A stretch of DNA of 64,000 nt, taken from contig JBBPFI010000006.1 of the NCBI GenBank assembly GCA_037974965.1, forward strand, positions 682,001 to 746,000, given 5' to 3'. Source of the stretch: Dacryopinax spathularia. Its lineage: Eukaryota; Basidiomycota; Dacrymycetes; Dacrymycetales; Dacrymycetaceae. A program made the translations under genes and the position numbers. The notes below the pieces were generated by a model, which was not told where the DNA came from, did no database searches, and saw only the letters and a list, made by a program, of their open reading frames with translations. Numbering within the stretch: the stretch's first letter is position 1; every line of letters begins with the position of its first letter. Positions 43,548 to 54,058 of this stretch are shown piece by piece.

Positions 43548-44923
43548 CTAACAAACACTCCCCCGCTGTTCGCTAGACGCCGCTTCCGCTTGTCTTGCTT
43601 TGAACTTGGCGATCTTCTGCGCATGTCTCTTGGCGTAGATCTACAGGAAACGTCTTTAGTAAACTTAGTCGGTCATGTGTGGAGCGACGGGCCTCGCCGA
43701 CTGTCTCGCTGGGGAACTTCGCGGGATTCTCGGGAGACTTGCAAGTATCCAGGACCTGATGTTCGTAGATCAGCTTGATCCCCCATATACACCGCGCTAA
43801 CGCACCTTGATAGGCGCATCCAAGTTCATATTGAAAAAGAATGGTACCGAGTACCTCTCGCCCCCGGTGAGGTTCCTGACTCGGTGTACGGTACTCAGGA
43901 ATCGCCCATTCGACATCCGCATCAAAAAGTCGCCAACGTTCATGATGAACGCGCCATCGACAGGCGGAGCAGGTACCCAGTGACCTTGAGGATCTAGGAC
44001 TTCAAGCCCAGGCGCGCTAGTTGGAGCAAGGTGAAGCCTTTCGCGCATCACGCAATAAGCTTGGCCCTAGACTGGTGTTCGAAGAGGCAGGACGCACAGC
44101 TAAAGTCGGTATGTGCGCCAATACCCGTCTCCTCCGCCTCGTCCTTCTCCTGAGGTGGGTAATGAATGACCTTCATAGCAGTATTCGGCCTGTCCATCCA
44201 TCCCATCTGATCAAAGTACTCTTCGCCCACGCTAAGCGCCAAGCCAAAAGCACCCATCAGCCGCCGCGAGAGGTCGATCATAGCCTTATGATATTCGCCA
44301 AGAGCAGAACGGAACCATGGCAGTTCAGGAGGAAAGACGTTTCCCCATTCTTGCAACTCATTTTCCTGCTCGGGCGAGAGTGTTGGCGGATGAGGGTCGA
44401 AAGCGGGTTCGTACCCCATCAGGAAGGCTTCGTTCTTGTCTTTGTACCCGCTCAGCCTGTGCCTTCCATCTGCCAGCACGCACTAGCACGCACCACCCAG
44501 CTTGACCCTCGGATCCACCCGCGCTCCATGAATCGGCTCATACCCCCTCACATGCTTGCTTTTATATATCCAGCTCCTCATTTTCTCTTCGAGGGGAAGG
44601 CCAAAGTACCTTCTCGCCGCTCCAAACACCCCCTCCGTCAGATCAGAGGAAATCCCATGTCCAGTGACGTATAGAAACCCGATCTGCTCGCAGGCTTCGG
44701 TAAGCTGCTGAGCGACGTTTGCTCGGTCTGACGGGGAGGAGGAGAACAAGGGAGAGATGTCGACCATCGGTATGGATGTGAATGACTTGGCATCCCCTTG
44801 TGCGAACGAGGCGGAAGGAGAGCAGACGGCACGTTTACCGGTGAACTGGCCCTCGTATGAGAAATAAACGTAATCTGGCTCGGGCAGCTCCTCGTTGGTT
44901 TTGTTGATTGAACGGTTCGACAT
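43548..44923 (-). pseudogene. 2-oxoglutarate/Fe(II)-dependent oxygenase (paralogue 3), apparently decayed
   Basis: Exons by homology: complement(43548..43640, 43693..43755, 43806..44037, 44098..44439, 44494..44923). Family features are all there: DYVYFSYEGQFTGKR, SIPMVDISPLFSSSPSDR, GAHTDFS, STVHRVRNLTGG, RYSVPFF. Two defects stand out. Exon 3 is 232 nt, not 233 as in both other copies: the frame shifts after FTLLQ (near 44020), where a base of the expected CAA-ACT is missing. The donor after exon 4 is GC (43692-43691, GCCCGT) where the others have GTAAGG or GTGAGG. Exons 4 and 5 (VLDTCKSPENPAKFPSET, IYAKRHAQKIAKFKARQ) are otherwise well preserved, so decay is recent, or the base is an assembly error and the gene uses a rare GC-AG intron. 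Confidence 0.65.
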
Positions 44924-45691
44924 GTTATGCTGGTGACGCGCTGATGGAAAACGTCAAACGCTGAGGTAGTGAGCTGTCAGATTGTTCTTATCAATGTCTT
45001 AGCTAACCCAACCCTACAAGCGACCGAACGCCTTCCTCATTGTTACTATTCTCGAGGGTTGCCGAAAGCAGGCGACTAATCCCATGAAAGTAGTCCACGC
45101 ATTACGTGAGCATGGACTCGGGGCTCACTTCCATGCAGGAGAACCATGCTCCGTCACGTGATTAACTTTGTCGCGCTGCTATTGGCTCTCCCAGCGCGAC
45201 GTGGAGGACGCGCGAGTCGGGGCACAAGCAGCGACCACTGTCGGCGATTTCTCTGAATGGACTGGTTCATGGGGTGTCTCTTTTCTTGGTTATTGACGAC
45301 TGCTGGGGTTGATGGTGCTAGGCAGCGACAATTGGGCTACGTACTACGATCGGTCCTGGAATCTTGTCGTTGTACACAGGTGCTGCCAATTTTGGGCAAT
45401 TGAACCCGCGCAAATGGTACAGGACGTGGACGCCTGCGGCCCACCTTATTCCGACTCACTCCTCGCCCTTGTCCTTGCTATCCTTGGCGATGGTGCTGCA
45501 GCATCGCAGACATATTCCACGCGGATACGACTGCGTGGGCGGGTGGGAAAACTGGCCATACGAGAGCACTCGTTAGGTACATAAAGGCTGACTTCTAAGG
45601 TGCAGACGGAAGTCAGTGAAACTATCCTTGTCTACCGACTTATCGGCTTCATCTGGAAACTTAACGCGTTCTACAACTTCGGAAAACTTCT
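44924..45691. promoter_or_regulatory. Divergent promoter region, paralogue 3 / SDR
   Basis: 768 bp. An E-box CACGTG with flanking GTCACGTGATT lies near 45150-45165. A 70-codon open frame at 45364-45576 contains a protein-like stretch (NPRKWYRTWTP, CVGGWENWPYEST) but lacks an ATG and a matching family, so I do not call a gene. Confidence 0.4.
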
Positions 45692-46732
45692 ATGGCTATT
45701 CCCACCGAGACGTCCCTGCCTTCTTTGCGCCATTTGGTTGGCAAGCTTGTCGTCATCGTTGGAGGCTCGTCGGGGGTATGTCTTTCCACCTGAACATCTG
45801 AGTTCGGAAGTCTCAACTAATGTCCGGCGGCATAGATCGGCTTTGCCGTCGCGCAGTCCAGTCTCGAGCATGGTGCCAAGGTGATCATAGCGTCCAGCAA
45901 TCAAGCCAAGGTGGACGCGGCCGTCGGAAGGCTCATTCAAGCCAACGAGGCATTCAAGGACTTCGTCAAGGGCTTGACGGTCGATGCGACCTCGGCAGAT
46001 TCGATCCAGAAGTTCATGACCGATGTTGGCAGGCTCGATCATCTCGTACGTTCTTCCGCTGTCTCTGAGGGCATCCACCTAACGTCCGCTGTTGCCAGGT
46101 CTGGACAGCGGGTGATTCGTTGGGGTTGCCTAACTTCCTGGAACAAGATCTTCCCACTTGGAACGCTCGGCCTGACGTGCGCCTCATTGCACCTGCCCTT
46201 GCTGTCCAGTATGCGTACAAGAATGATCTGTTCAACCCCGGCGCGTCTGTGACGCTCACGGGCGGTTATGTTGCGCACAAACCCCGCAAGGGTTATACGA
46301 TGCTTGTCTGTGAGTGCATCTTGCCCATTGACCTAGACGAGCCCTTACCGTCGTCAAGCTGGTGCTGGTGCAATTGAGGCATTCGTGCGGGGGTTAGGGC
46401 TAGATATTGCACCTATCCGGTAAGTGAGCGGTCGGGAGGTTGGCGGCGACTTGAACTCCTGAACAGGGTCAATGCTGTGGCACCTGGCGCCGTCCATACT
46501 GAGGTAAGGCCTGTCCAACAGATGCTGTTCCTTCTCCTAACATCGTACGCAGATGTGGGATGCAGGCGGACCACAAGTTGTCGAATATTTGAAGGCAGCA
46601 GCAATCGAAGAATCTCCCATCAAGCATTATGGACTTCCGTCCGAGTGCGCAGAGGCATATCTGTTCCTCATGAAATGCCCGATGATGACCGGCCATACGA
46701 TCTTTGTCGAGAACGGCGCTCTACTGGTCTGA
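45692..46732 (+). CDS. SDR-fold protein lacking the catalytic YxxxK lysine
   Basis: Six exons: 45692-45775, 45836-46045, 46099-46309, 46359-46419, 46467-46503, 46553-46732; 260 residues. The Rossmann signature GGSSGIGFAVAQ is complete (intron 1 splits it), with VIIASSNQAKVD giving a neutral or basic end of strand 2, compatible with NADP. VNAVAPGAVHTEMWD is the usual strand-6 motif, and MTGHTIFVENGALLV the C-terminus. The active-site region is altered: strand 4 reads LVWTAGD rather than NNAG, and the expected YxxxK reads YTMLV (about residue 163), so the Lys is missing. This group is often annotated as SDR in fungi, yet a standard oxidoreductase reaction is doubtful. It could be a binding protein or use another mechanism. 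Cytosolic; divergent from the oxygenase copies. Confidence 0.85.
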
Positions 46733-47302
46733 ATGTTGACTTTACCCTAGCCAGCAGCGAATAATTAGGAACCAATGATATTTCACATGCCGGTCCTTTC
46801 CATTTTCATCTGTATTGATTCAGCCCGACAGACACATAAAAGTAATGGCGTCATTGCGAGTCTTCCCTTTTGCCCCAAAGAAACTTGCGCTGCTGGTGAA
46901 GCTATGTAGGCAGGGATGCGGCCGGTCAGCAGCCAAATTCCTAAACGGGCTGTAGTCGCGAGGCCCTCGCCTTCAGGCATTTTGGACGTGCTTTGTCTGA
47001 GCATGACATGACATTTTGCGCTTCGAAACATGATGGCGGCACACCATTGTCCTGCTCGTCTTGCAGTAACAAAGGAAGAACAGTTTTTGGTTGTCAGTCA
47101 AGCAAATCTGCGAGTAACAATCAGGTTCTGACCGAAGGAAGCAGCGGCAGCTAATGACGTGGCTCGCGTAGGGGTCTTGGGGACGAGAAATGCGCTTCGG
47201 AAACAGAACTGGGTGGACTTCAGATATAAACCAGCCTCAACCCCCACGGTTGATGTGCAAATCCTAACGGTGTCCGAAGGCCCCTCCTCAATCATATCCA
47301 CC
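46733..47302. other. Intergenic, 570 bp
   Basis: 3' flank of the SDR gene and promoter of the first F-box gene. TATAAA at 47225-47230 lies 73 bp before the F-box start codon. No further gene seen. Confidence 0.5.
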
Positions 47303-48913
47303 ATGGATGTTCCCGAAGTAACGCTCTTGACCTTGTCTTTCCTTGACCAGCCAAGCGACCTCATCACCATGGCTTGTGTCTCACGGCGATATACTGACCT
47401 TGCACTCTCTCTGCTATGGGAAGAGCCCGACTTCCCTGGGGACCCTCTCGTCACGATGGTCGGTCTTTTCGATCAATCCATACAGGCCCGCCTACTGGAG
47501 GGCACGGTATGCATGCACAATACGAACCGCGAATAATCCCAACCAGGGCTTCGTGCTTGCTGCTGTAGGACGAGTCAATGCTACTCGCTGGCAATGCCTT
47601 CGGTAGATTCGACTACTACGCCAAATTCGTCCGGCATCTGCGTCACTGGCAGGTCGGTCATGACGGGTTTATTGCCCGTATTCTCGCTGCCAGTCGACCT
47701 GGCGTATTCGTGTTTCCGAAACTCTCGTCCATACGGTTTGCGTCCGCTGGCGACGCAGTCTTAGCCATGACACCTTATCTCAGCCCGACCCTGCACACAG
47801 TGCACTTGGACCATTGGGATCTAAGTGGACCAGGAACCGTGCTAGTAACACCAATCATAACCGCGGTGCTCCTCCAGGTACTGCATCTGCCGAACCTGCG
47901 GGTGTTGGACTTCTTGGATAGCGTCTACCTTGGTCCGCTTTCCCCCTCTGCCCACTATTTCGACATTAATTCTTGTGCCAGATTACGAAGCCGTCCCCGC
48001 TGTGGTCGAAGCTCTCTGCAATCTCATTCCGCACCTTGTCTCATTCCATTCCAGCAATTTCACTTTGCTCCGATCGGTGTACGACGCGCTGTCGACCAGT
48101 GCAGATTTGTCGGAATTATTCTTGGACCTTTCGAAGAACATGGGAGAAGGCTCACATTACCCAAACCAAGACGTTATTAGTATTATGCGAGAGGGTTTCC
48201 CTGCACTGAACAAGATCGCCACGCAGAGTGATACCCGCACCGCCGCTTGCACGCTTTCGCAGGCAGATCACCAATTTCGACGCGTGGATGTCCGTGTGGA
48301 CGGATTCGTCGGCATGTCTCGTCTCGGACGTATCACAGATGCCATGTCTTTGACGATACCCGAGCTCCGGAACTTCCGCTGCGTATCGTCGGAGCCAAGC
48401 CTTCGGGCCGACAAACAAACGATGGCTGAGGCCCTCGCGCCCGTCAGAAACGCTCGGTCCCTGAAAAAAATGGAGATCAAGGTTAGTTTCGCTGAAGGCG
48501 AGATGATATCGGACGGAGACGCCAAGCACCTAATCAGCCGATGGCCCTTATTGCAATCCTTACGCATGAATAGCGATCACTCACTTTCCGGCCTTGCACG
48601 CGGTATCCCGTGTCCCAGGGCCCGTCTCACGCTGGAGACGCTAGTCGTACTTCACGCGCTCTGCCCGCACTTGTACGACCTCAGTCTGTCCTTTGTTGAC
48701 TTCGCTGTCATTCCAACTCTGGTCGAGCGCACTATAATCAGGGCCTATGGAGAAATGACTGTATCCTTCCAGCTCTGCCACACGCCAGACCAGCCGGCGG
48801 TCATTGCCTTCGTCCAAAACCTTTGGCCGAACGCGGAGGTTTTCTTTGTCGAATGCTGCCTGTGTACGGTGCCCCATCCACCTCGCCGGTTGCCAGCCAG
48901 GGTTGTACTGTAA
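47303..48913 (+). CDS. F-box-like protein (tandem paralogue 1)
   Basis: Exons 47303-47506, 47569-47932, 47982-48913; 499 residues in phase. The N-terminus MDVPEVTLLTLSFLDQPSDLITMACVSRRYTDLALSLLW has the F-box pattern: Pro, paired Leu, 'DL...ACVSRR(Y/W)'. F-box proteins recruit substrates to SCF ubiquitin ligases. The rest is a Leu-rich, irregular repeat region (FPKLSSIRFA, LSPTLHTVHLDHWDL, LPNLRVLDFLD, LCPHLYDLSLSFVDF) as in basidiomycete F-box/LRR families, which expand quickly. The 49-nt intron at 47933-47981 is chosen because the downstream paralogue has no break there and the frame is otherwise lost. Downstream stop at 48911-48913. Target unknown. Confidence 0.72.
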
Positions 48914-49528
48914 AGTTCGTCTTCTCCTTTTAATAGCTTCTATCCTGCTTATGGCTTATGTATAGCCGGTTTTCTTTCTTGTATTTTGGCTTGTGCTCCG
49001 TATCTTTTTGTGGTCTTGGTTCTATATTGTAGGTATTGAATAACGTGTCCCCGTGATGCAGCTGTAGCTTGTGGCAGGGCATCCCGTAAAGGAACGGCAG
49101 CCGGCAGAGCCTGGACTTCGGGCAGTTACGTTTAGGAGGTGACGTCCGAGTCGGGAAGCCGGATGGCCCGAAAGGGGGATGACGTCACCTGCCGAGGCCC
49201 ATAAGGGATCAAAAGGACCCTGTAAACCCCAGGGACCCCGCGTGTTTTATGGGACCGGCAATATTCTTCCCACAGTGACCGTCACCGGTCCAGTTCCCTC
49301 GGCTCGCTAACTCGCCCAACAGGTTCTTCATCCCTTCTCACGCAAAGGCACACTCGATATATAACCCTTTCAACCTCGCCTGTCTGATTTTCATCACTTT
49401 ACCTACCCGGCGACCCGGTCATCTACATCCAAGCATCGAGCAATCAACGTCGAGGAGGAAGCCGAAGACAGCCGCTTCTCTCGTGTACTTCAATCTCTCA
49501 AACCGCAGTACCCCTGTCGGATCGTCTG
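48914..49528. other. Intergenic, 615 bp
   Basis: 3' flank of the first and promoter of the second F-box gene. TATATAA lies at 49358-49364, about 165 bp before the start at 49529. No gene seen. Confidence 0.45.
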
Positions 49529-51277
49529 ATGGACATCATGAAGCGTCCTCGTCTGCAGATAGTCGACCACCCACCTTCACGATCACCCAGTGGATCAAGA
49601 ACGGAGGTCGAACCGGGTACACCCATGATGCAAATACCGGAGCTCTTCGAGCTCATCATTTCATACCTGGACAAGAGCGCCGACCTAATCTCGATGGCAT
49701 GTGTGGCCAAGCGATACACCGATGCGGCGCTTGCGCTGGTGTGGCGAACCCCGAACTTTCAGGGCGACCCGTTAATGAACATGGTTCATCTCTTTCCGAA
49801 TGATACGAGAACGCGGTTGTTGGCCGGCGAGGTACGCCCAATGATCCTTCCCGTTGTGAGCGATCCTGATACCAGATGTGCATGACAGGACGATTCTTTC
49901 CGTGTAGACAAAGAGCTGTTCGAGAGATTCGACTATTATTCGAAGTTTATACGCCACCTGCACTTATGGAAAGCTACACCGGAAGCCTTTATCGCCAAGA
50001 TACTGTCGACCAGTCGACCCGGAGTGTGGCTATTTCCGCATTTACTATCAATACACGTCGGCTGCGACGGCGACAGTCTGCATACCCTTGGACCATATCT
50101 TTCACATAGTTTACGGGAGGTGAAGATCAACCACTGGGAGCCCGAGGACGCACCACCGGTCGTTACGCCATCGTCCAAGACCATTGCTATCCTTCTCCAG
50201 ATCTTCGAACTGCCCAACCTGGAGGTACTCGATTTGATGGATACGAGGTACCCAGGTACGTACAAGACCAGATCAATCGGGATTGGATCGGCTGACCCGA
50301 CCGTAGATTTCGAACAGAATCCAACAATTGTCGATGCCCTGGTATCCTTGGTGCCACAGCTAGTTTCGTTTGCGTCGAGCGACTTTACCACTCTGAAGCC
50401 GATATACGATGCTCTTGCGAAGAGCAACAAGCTACGATCGATATTCCTGGATCTGTGCGAAGACGCCGATGGCACGCTGCACTACACCCTTGAAGACCTG
50501 ATTCGGATCACGCGAGAAGCGTTCAAACGGTTGGAGAACATCTCCATCCTCTGCGCAGGCCCGAAAGCCGCCAGGTTCCTACGCGAAGTCGACAAGGAGC
50601 TTCTTTGCGTAGACTTCCACATCGAAGGCCCGCTCGTCGTACCCGGACTTCGAGAGCTAGTCGAGAGCGTCGCAGCGTCGACGAAGACCCTCCGGACGTT
50701 CAAGTGCGTTTCGTCTGAGCCGGCGGAGAACACAGGCGACGACCCGCTCATAGAAGCGATCAAGCCGCTGGGGAACATGTCTGAGATCCGGCATGTGCAT
50801 ATTGGGATGAGCTTCAACGGCGAGCAGATGCTCAAGGACGGGGAGGTGTACGACCTTTTTCCCGGCTGGAGGAAGATCGAGACCTTCACACTCGAGAGCG
50901 ATCCCGGAGCCGAACGGCCCGTCCTGACGGAGGACGACCCGATCGGATACGCGCTCACCCTGCTCGCCGTCCAGCACATACAGCAGAACGCGCCCAACCT
51001 GCGCGAGCTCTCCCTGTCCTACATCGACCTCTCGCAGTTCCCGGACCTTTCCCGCCTCCCGCCGCTGGAACATCCCGTACCTGTCGACATACTCTTCACC
51101 CGCTCGCACGCGCACGACAGGCCGGCGATCAGGAAGTACTTGCACACGTTGTGGCGCAATTCTTCGGTTGATTTCGAGCCGTGTTGCTTGGAGACCCAGC
51201 CTTATAATGACCACGAGCATGATGGAAACAATGACCTTCACGAGCACCACCACTATCATCACCAGCAAGAAGTATAA
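49529..51277 (+). CDS. F-box-like protein (tandem paralogue 2)
   Basis: Exons 49529-49831 and 49889-51277; 563 residues. The F-box is at about residues 36-75: IPELFELIISYLDKSADLI, SMACVAKRYTDAALALVW. After it comes DDSFRVDKELFERFDYYSKF, parallel to DESMLLAGNAFGRFDYYAKF in the first copy, then Leu-rich segments (LLSIHVGCDGDSLHTL, LPNLEVLDLMD, FRTFK-type blocks, APNLRELSLSYIDL). The C-terminus is His/Asp-rich (DHEHDGNNDLHEHHHYHHQQ), which could bind metal, and is absent from the first copy. Shared exon 1 position and collinear similarity show a tandem duplication. Role as SCF substrate adaptor is family-based inference. Confidence 0.75.
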
Positions 51278-51596
51278 TCCGCCCCCAAAGCACCGCCGAC
51301 CTTCGAGTCCAGGGGCTATATACTTCCAGCAAAAGGGTAATCATTCGCGTGCACTTAGCCGGTTCTCATCCTCTTTTGGTTTGCTTCTCAGTGTCTGTAG
51401 CCATTACATTGTTTCTCACTCTCTTAGCATGGTCGGTTTCGTCGCACGAGTACCTTTGATTATTGATTGCAACGGGGCTTCTTGGTTCATAGTTATGCTA
51501 ATTTAATTCATGATGCACTCGTATCGACACAGACTGCATGGGACTTCACTACAATTTGATACAGCAGGAATACAACGTATGCGGGCGGTAAGGAGG
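51278..51596. other. Intergenic, 319 bp, between convergent genes
   Basis: 3' flanks of the second F-box gene and the hemerythrin-like gene. AT-richer than the genes; no other feature seen. Confidence 0.5.
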
Positions 51597-52496
51597 TTAC
51601 ACATCGGGATGCTGCGTCTGCACATGCAAATCAGTCTCCTGTAGTCATTGATGGGGAAGAGTGCACGTACCTTGAGGTCGACGTACTCTGTACCGCGAAT
51701 GGCGTTGACGACCTTGTCGTGGAAGGTGGCCTGGAGACCAGCGGCCTTTTGCAGGACACCACCGGTCTGAGGCGCCATGGGATGCGGGCGAGGCGGCACA
51801 GACTTGCGCGCCTTCAGGAAGTTGATCGTCTCTTGCTGAGGGGAAGTCAGCATCATACATATATGCGCTCGAAAGACTGTAAGACGTACGTGGTTCTCCT
51901 CAGGAGTCAACGAGCTAACGATGGCATCGAGGATACCGCCCTGTGCCTCCTCCTCCTTCGCGTGCTGGTCGAAGGTCGTAAATGCCTTATCGAGCACGGA
52001 ATCGAAGTCTGGCTCGGTCCCGGAAGAGGTGTCGGCCTTGTAGAACAGAGCCTTGATCTCGTGGTGCTCATCTGTTCGGCACCGATGAGCAAGTTCGCTC
52101 GAATTCAGGAGGCGCATATAGCTTACCCTTGGAGTGAGCAGCAAGGTCTTTCTTTCCCGTCTTCTCAAGCACATTGTAGATGCTGATCTCCTCAGCGTCG
52201 CCGTGAATGCCGATCTCGCGAATCATGGTGTTCGCAATGCGCATCTTCTCATCGTGATCGGAGGTAGACTTGTAGCGCTGGTAGAGCTCGCGAATGCTGA
52301 AAGCACATGTAAGTCCATGTTATAGCTTTGTTGAATAGCCCAGCGCGTACTTGTCATGGTCGATGATGACCTGGCTCTTGATGTCGAGATTGGAGGACAT
52401 GCTTGCTAGTGCGCGGAAGGTGACGGGTGCGATGGCAGACTTTGGGACGACGATGAGGCGACGGGGAAGTGAACGGAAGAGGAGACTCGTAGACAT
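51597..52496 (-). CDS. Hemerythrin HHE domain protein, probably mitochondrial
   Basis: Exons complement(51597..51638, 51671..51835, 51890..52071, 52127..52296, 52351..52496), 234 residues. HHE-domain proteins bind a di-iron centre in a four-helix bundle and serve in O2/NO or redox sensing and protection. His and Glu ligand candidates occur with the right spacing: IDHDNIRELYQRYK, STSDHDEKMRIANTMIRE, EHHEIKALFYK, FDQHAKEEE. The first 35 residues (MSTSLLFRSLPRRLIVVPKS and on) are basic, hydroxylated and free of acids, a good mitochondrial presequence; an internal Met (MSSNLDIKSQ) could give a cytosolic form. The short last exon ends TDLHVQTQHPDV. Introns 2 and 3 each carry a GCGCATATA-type motif. 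Confidence 0.85.
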
Positions 52497-53404
52497 TTGG
52501 GAACGGGGCGGATTAGGTTTATATGCTGGGGGGCTGGCGAATGCGTGGGTGCGTCGAGGCGGCCGGATCGTTCCCGTTCCTTATTACCTTCTGAGCGTGC
52601 ATGATTGGAGGGTTCTTTTGAGGTGAATGGGTTCACCATCGGTGGTCAAGAAATGCGCCATCCAATCATATGCTCCAGAATGGACGACTATCGCTTTGGT
52701 TGGTCGACTTCTTCCCGATGGCGGGAGTGTTCGTACGTCAGGCTCTGCGTCATTTGGGAGGCGTGCTTGGCATGCTTCAACCACCCAGGCGCGCTAAAGC
52801 GAAACAAGCGGTTACGTCGGCGCGAAGCTTGCGAAGTTGACTGCATCGGTTAGCGAGATCGAGTAGTCAACCGCTTTCGGGCAGCTGACCACGGTATGGC
52901 AGCTTGAGAGAGACTCGGGCGACGCCACGACCGAGACCGCGAATTCGAGAGCAAAGCCCTCGGATGCCATTGCTGAACACGGTAATGTCGTGTTCTGCCA
53001 TTGTACTGGCGCACGTACCTATTCTGCCATCGGGTCCCACATGGCCCGCATGTTATTGCCTGCTTATGGCAGTTATCCTCTTATTGTCAAAATGTATTTA
53101 TCGGCTTACAAACAAATAAGTCTGATAGTGTGATCGAGACTTGAAGTGGAATCAGCCCGCGAAAGTAATCTTATACTTGATCGACATATTTCAAGACGAA
53201 AACAGAAATAGAAAGTCAAGGGTAGGCAAATCAAAGTGCTTGAGTTTTCGAAGAAAGCATATCGGCTTTTCAAAAATAATCAATTGACTACCTCTTTGCC
53301 CAATTGCTGGCCGAGAAAGACAGTTTTCGTGGCTGCAATGAGGGATAGTTGTTAGGATGCGACCTTTGAACGGACATATGAACCATCACTAGCGTCCTAA
53401 TACA
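52497..53404. other. Intergenic, 0.9 kb
   Basis: Upstream region of the hemerythrin-like gene; TATAAA on the minus strand at 52518-52523. The part right of 53090 becomes AT-rich as it nears the transposon. No gene supported. Confidence 0.45.
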
Positions 53405-54058
53405 CACTGATTGTCAGTGCACTCGATAAGTGAGCAAGCTGCTGATTCTCAGTGTGTAAGACACTGCATTCTCAGTGTCGGTAAGCACTGAAAACCAGTG
53501 CAAAATGTCCGTTTTCAGTGTATGATTTCACTGACCTTCAGGAGGTTACACGCTGAGTATCATTGTGTCTTGCACTCATTTACTCCGCGCACATTGTCCT
53601 GATATGTGCCCAAAAGTCCATTTATCTGCATACTCAAGAAGTAATGGAAGATAGCAAGGAACTTAAGGAGCAACATCGATAAGTATGTTAGCAAGGCCAT
53701 GCTGATGTCCTTCCGGGAGCTTATCATCGCGGGTGAAGTTGGTAATCCTGATGCATATGTCAGCATTGAATACCAAATAGCAGACGGAAAATGGGCGCAC
53801 CACGTTGATCCAAAGCCAAAGCTCCAACCCTATCGCAGTAATGAGCCACAAAATGCAGTTATGGGCGCATATACATACCTTTGGGCTTTGTAGGTGGTGG
53901 TTGATGAATGAAGCACAGCGCGCGGTAGGACCCTTCGGGTTGGACTTAGTTGTAAGCCCCGTCTGTGAACTGAGCCACGTAGATCCCTTGGCATCAGCAG
54001 TCAGTGCGTTGTGCATGGAAACACTGACAGTCAGCGCAAAACTCGCTGACTATCAGTG
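53405..54058. mobile_element. Non-autonomous CACTA-type DNA transposon (MITE-like), 654 bp
   Basis: The left end is CACTGATTGTCAGTG and the right end, read inward on the other strand, is CACTGATAGTCAGCG: 13 of 15 bases match. The element is flanked on both sides by the trinucleotide ACA (53402-53404 and 54059-54061), the 3-bp target duplication typical of CACTA/EnSpm elements. Both ends carry further subterminal copies of CAGTG/CACTG (at least eight within 53405-53535 and five within 53990-54058). No transposase reading frame is present, so it would need help in trans. Good preservation of the ends suggests a fairly recent insertion. KDZ-type transposons also use CACTG-like ends but usually make longer duplications. 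Confidence 0.8.

Noticed and set aside
45364-45576. Open frame with NPRKWYRTWTP and CVGGWENWPYEST
   Set aside because: No ATG, no consistent splice link upstream, a competing frame equally open, and no family recognised.
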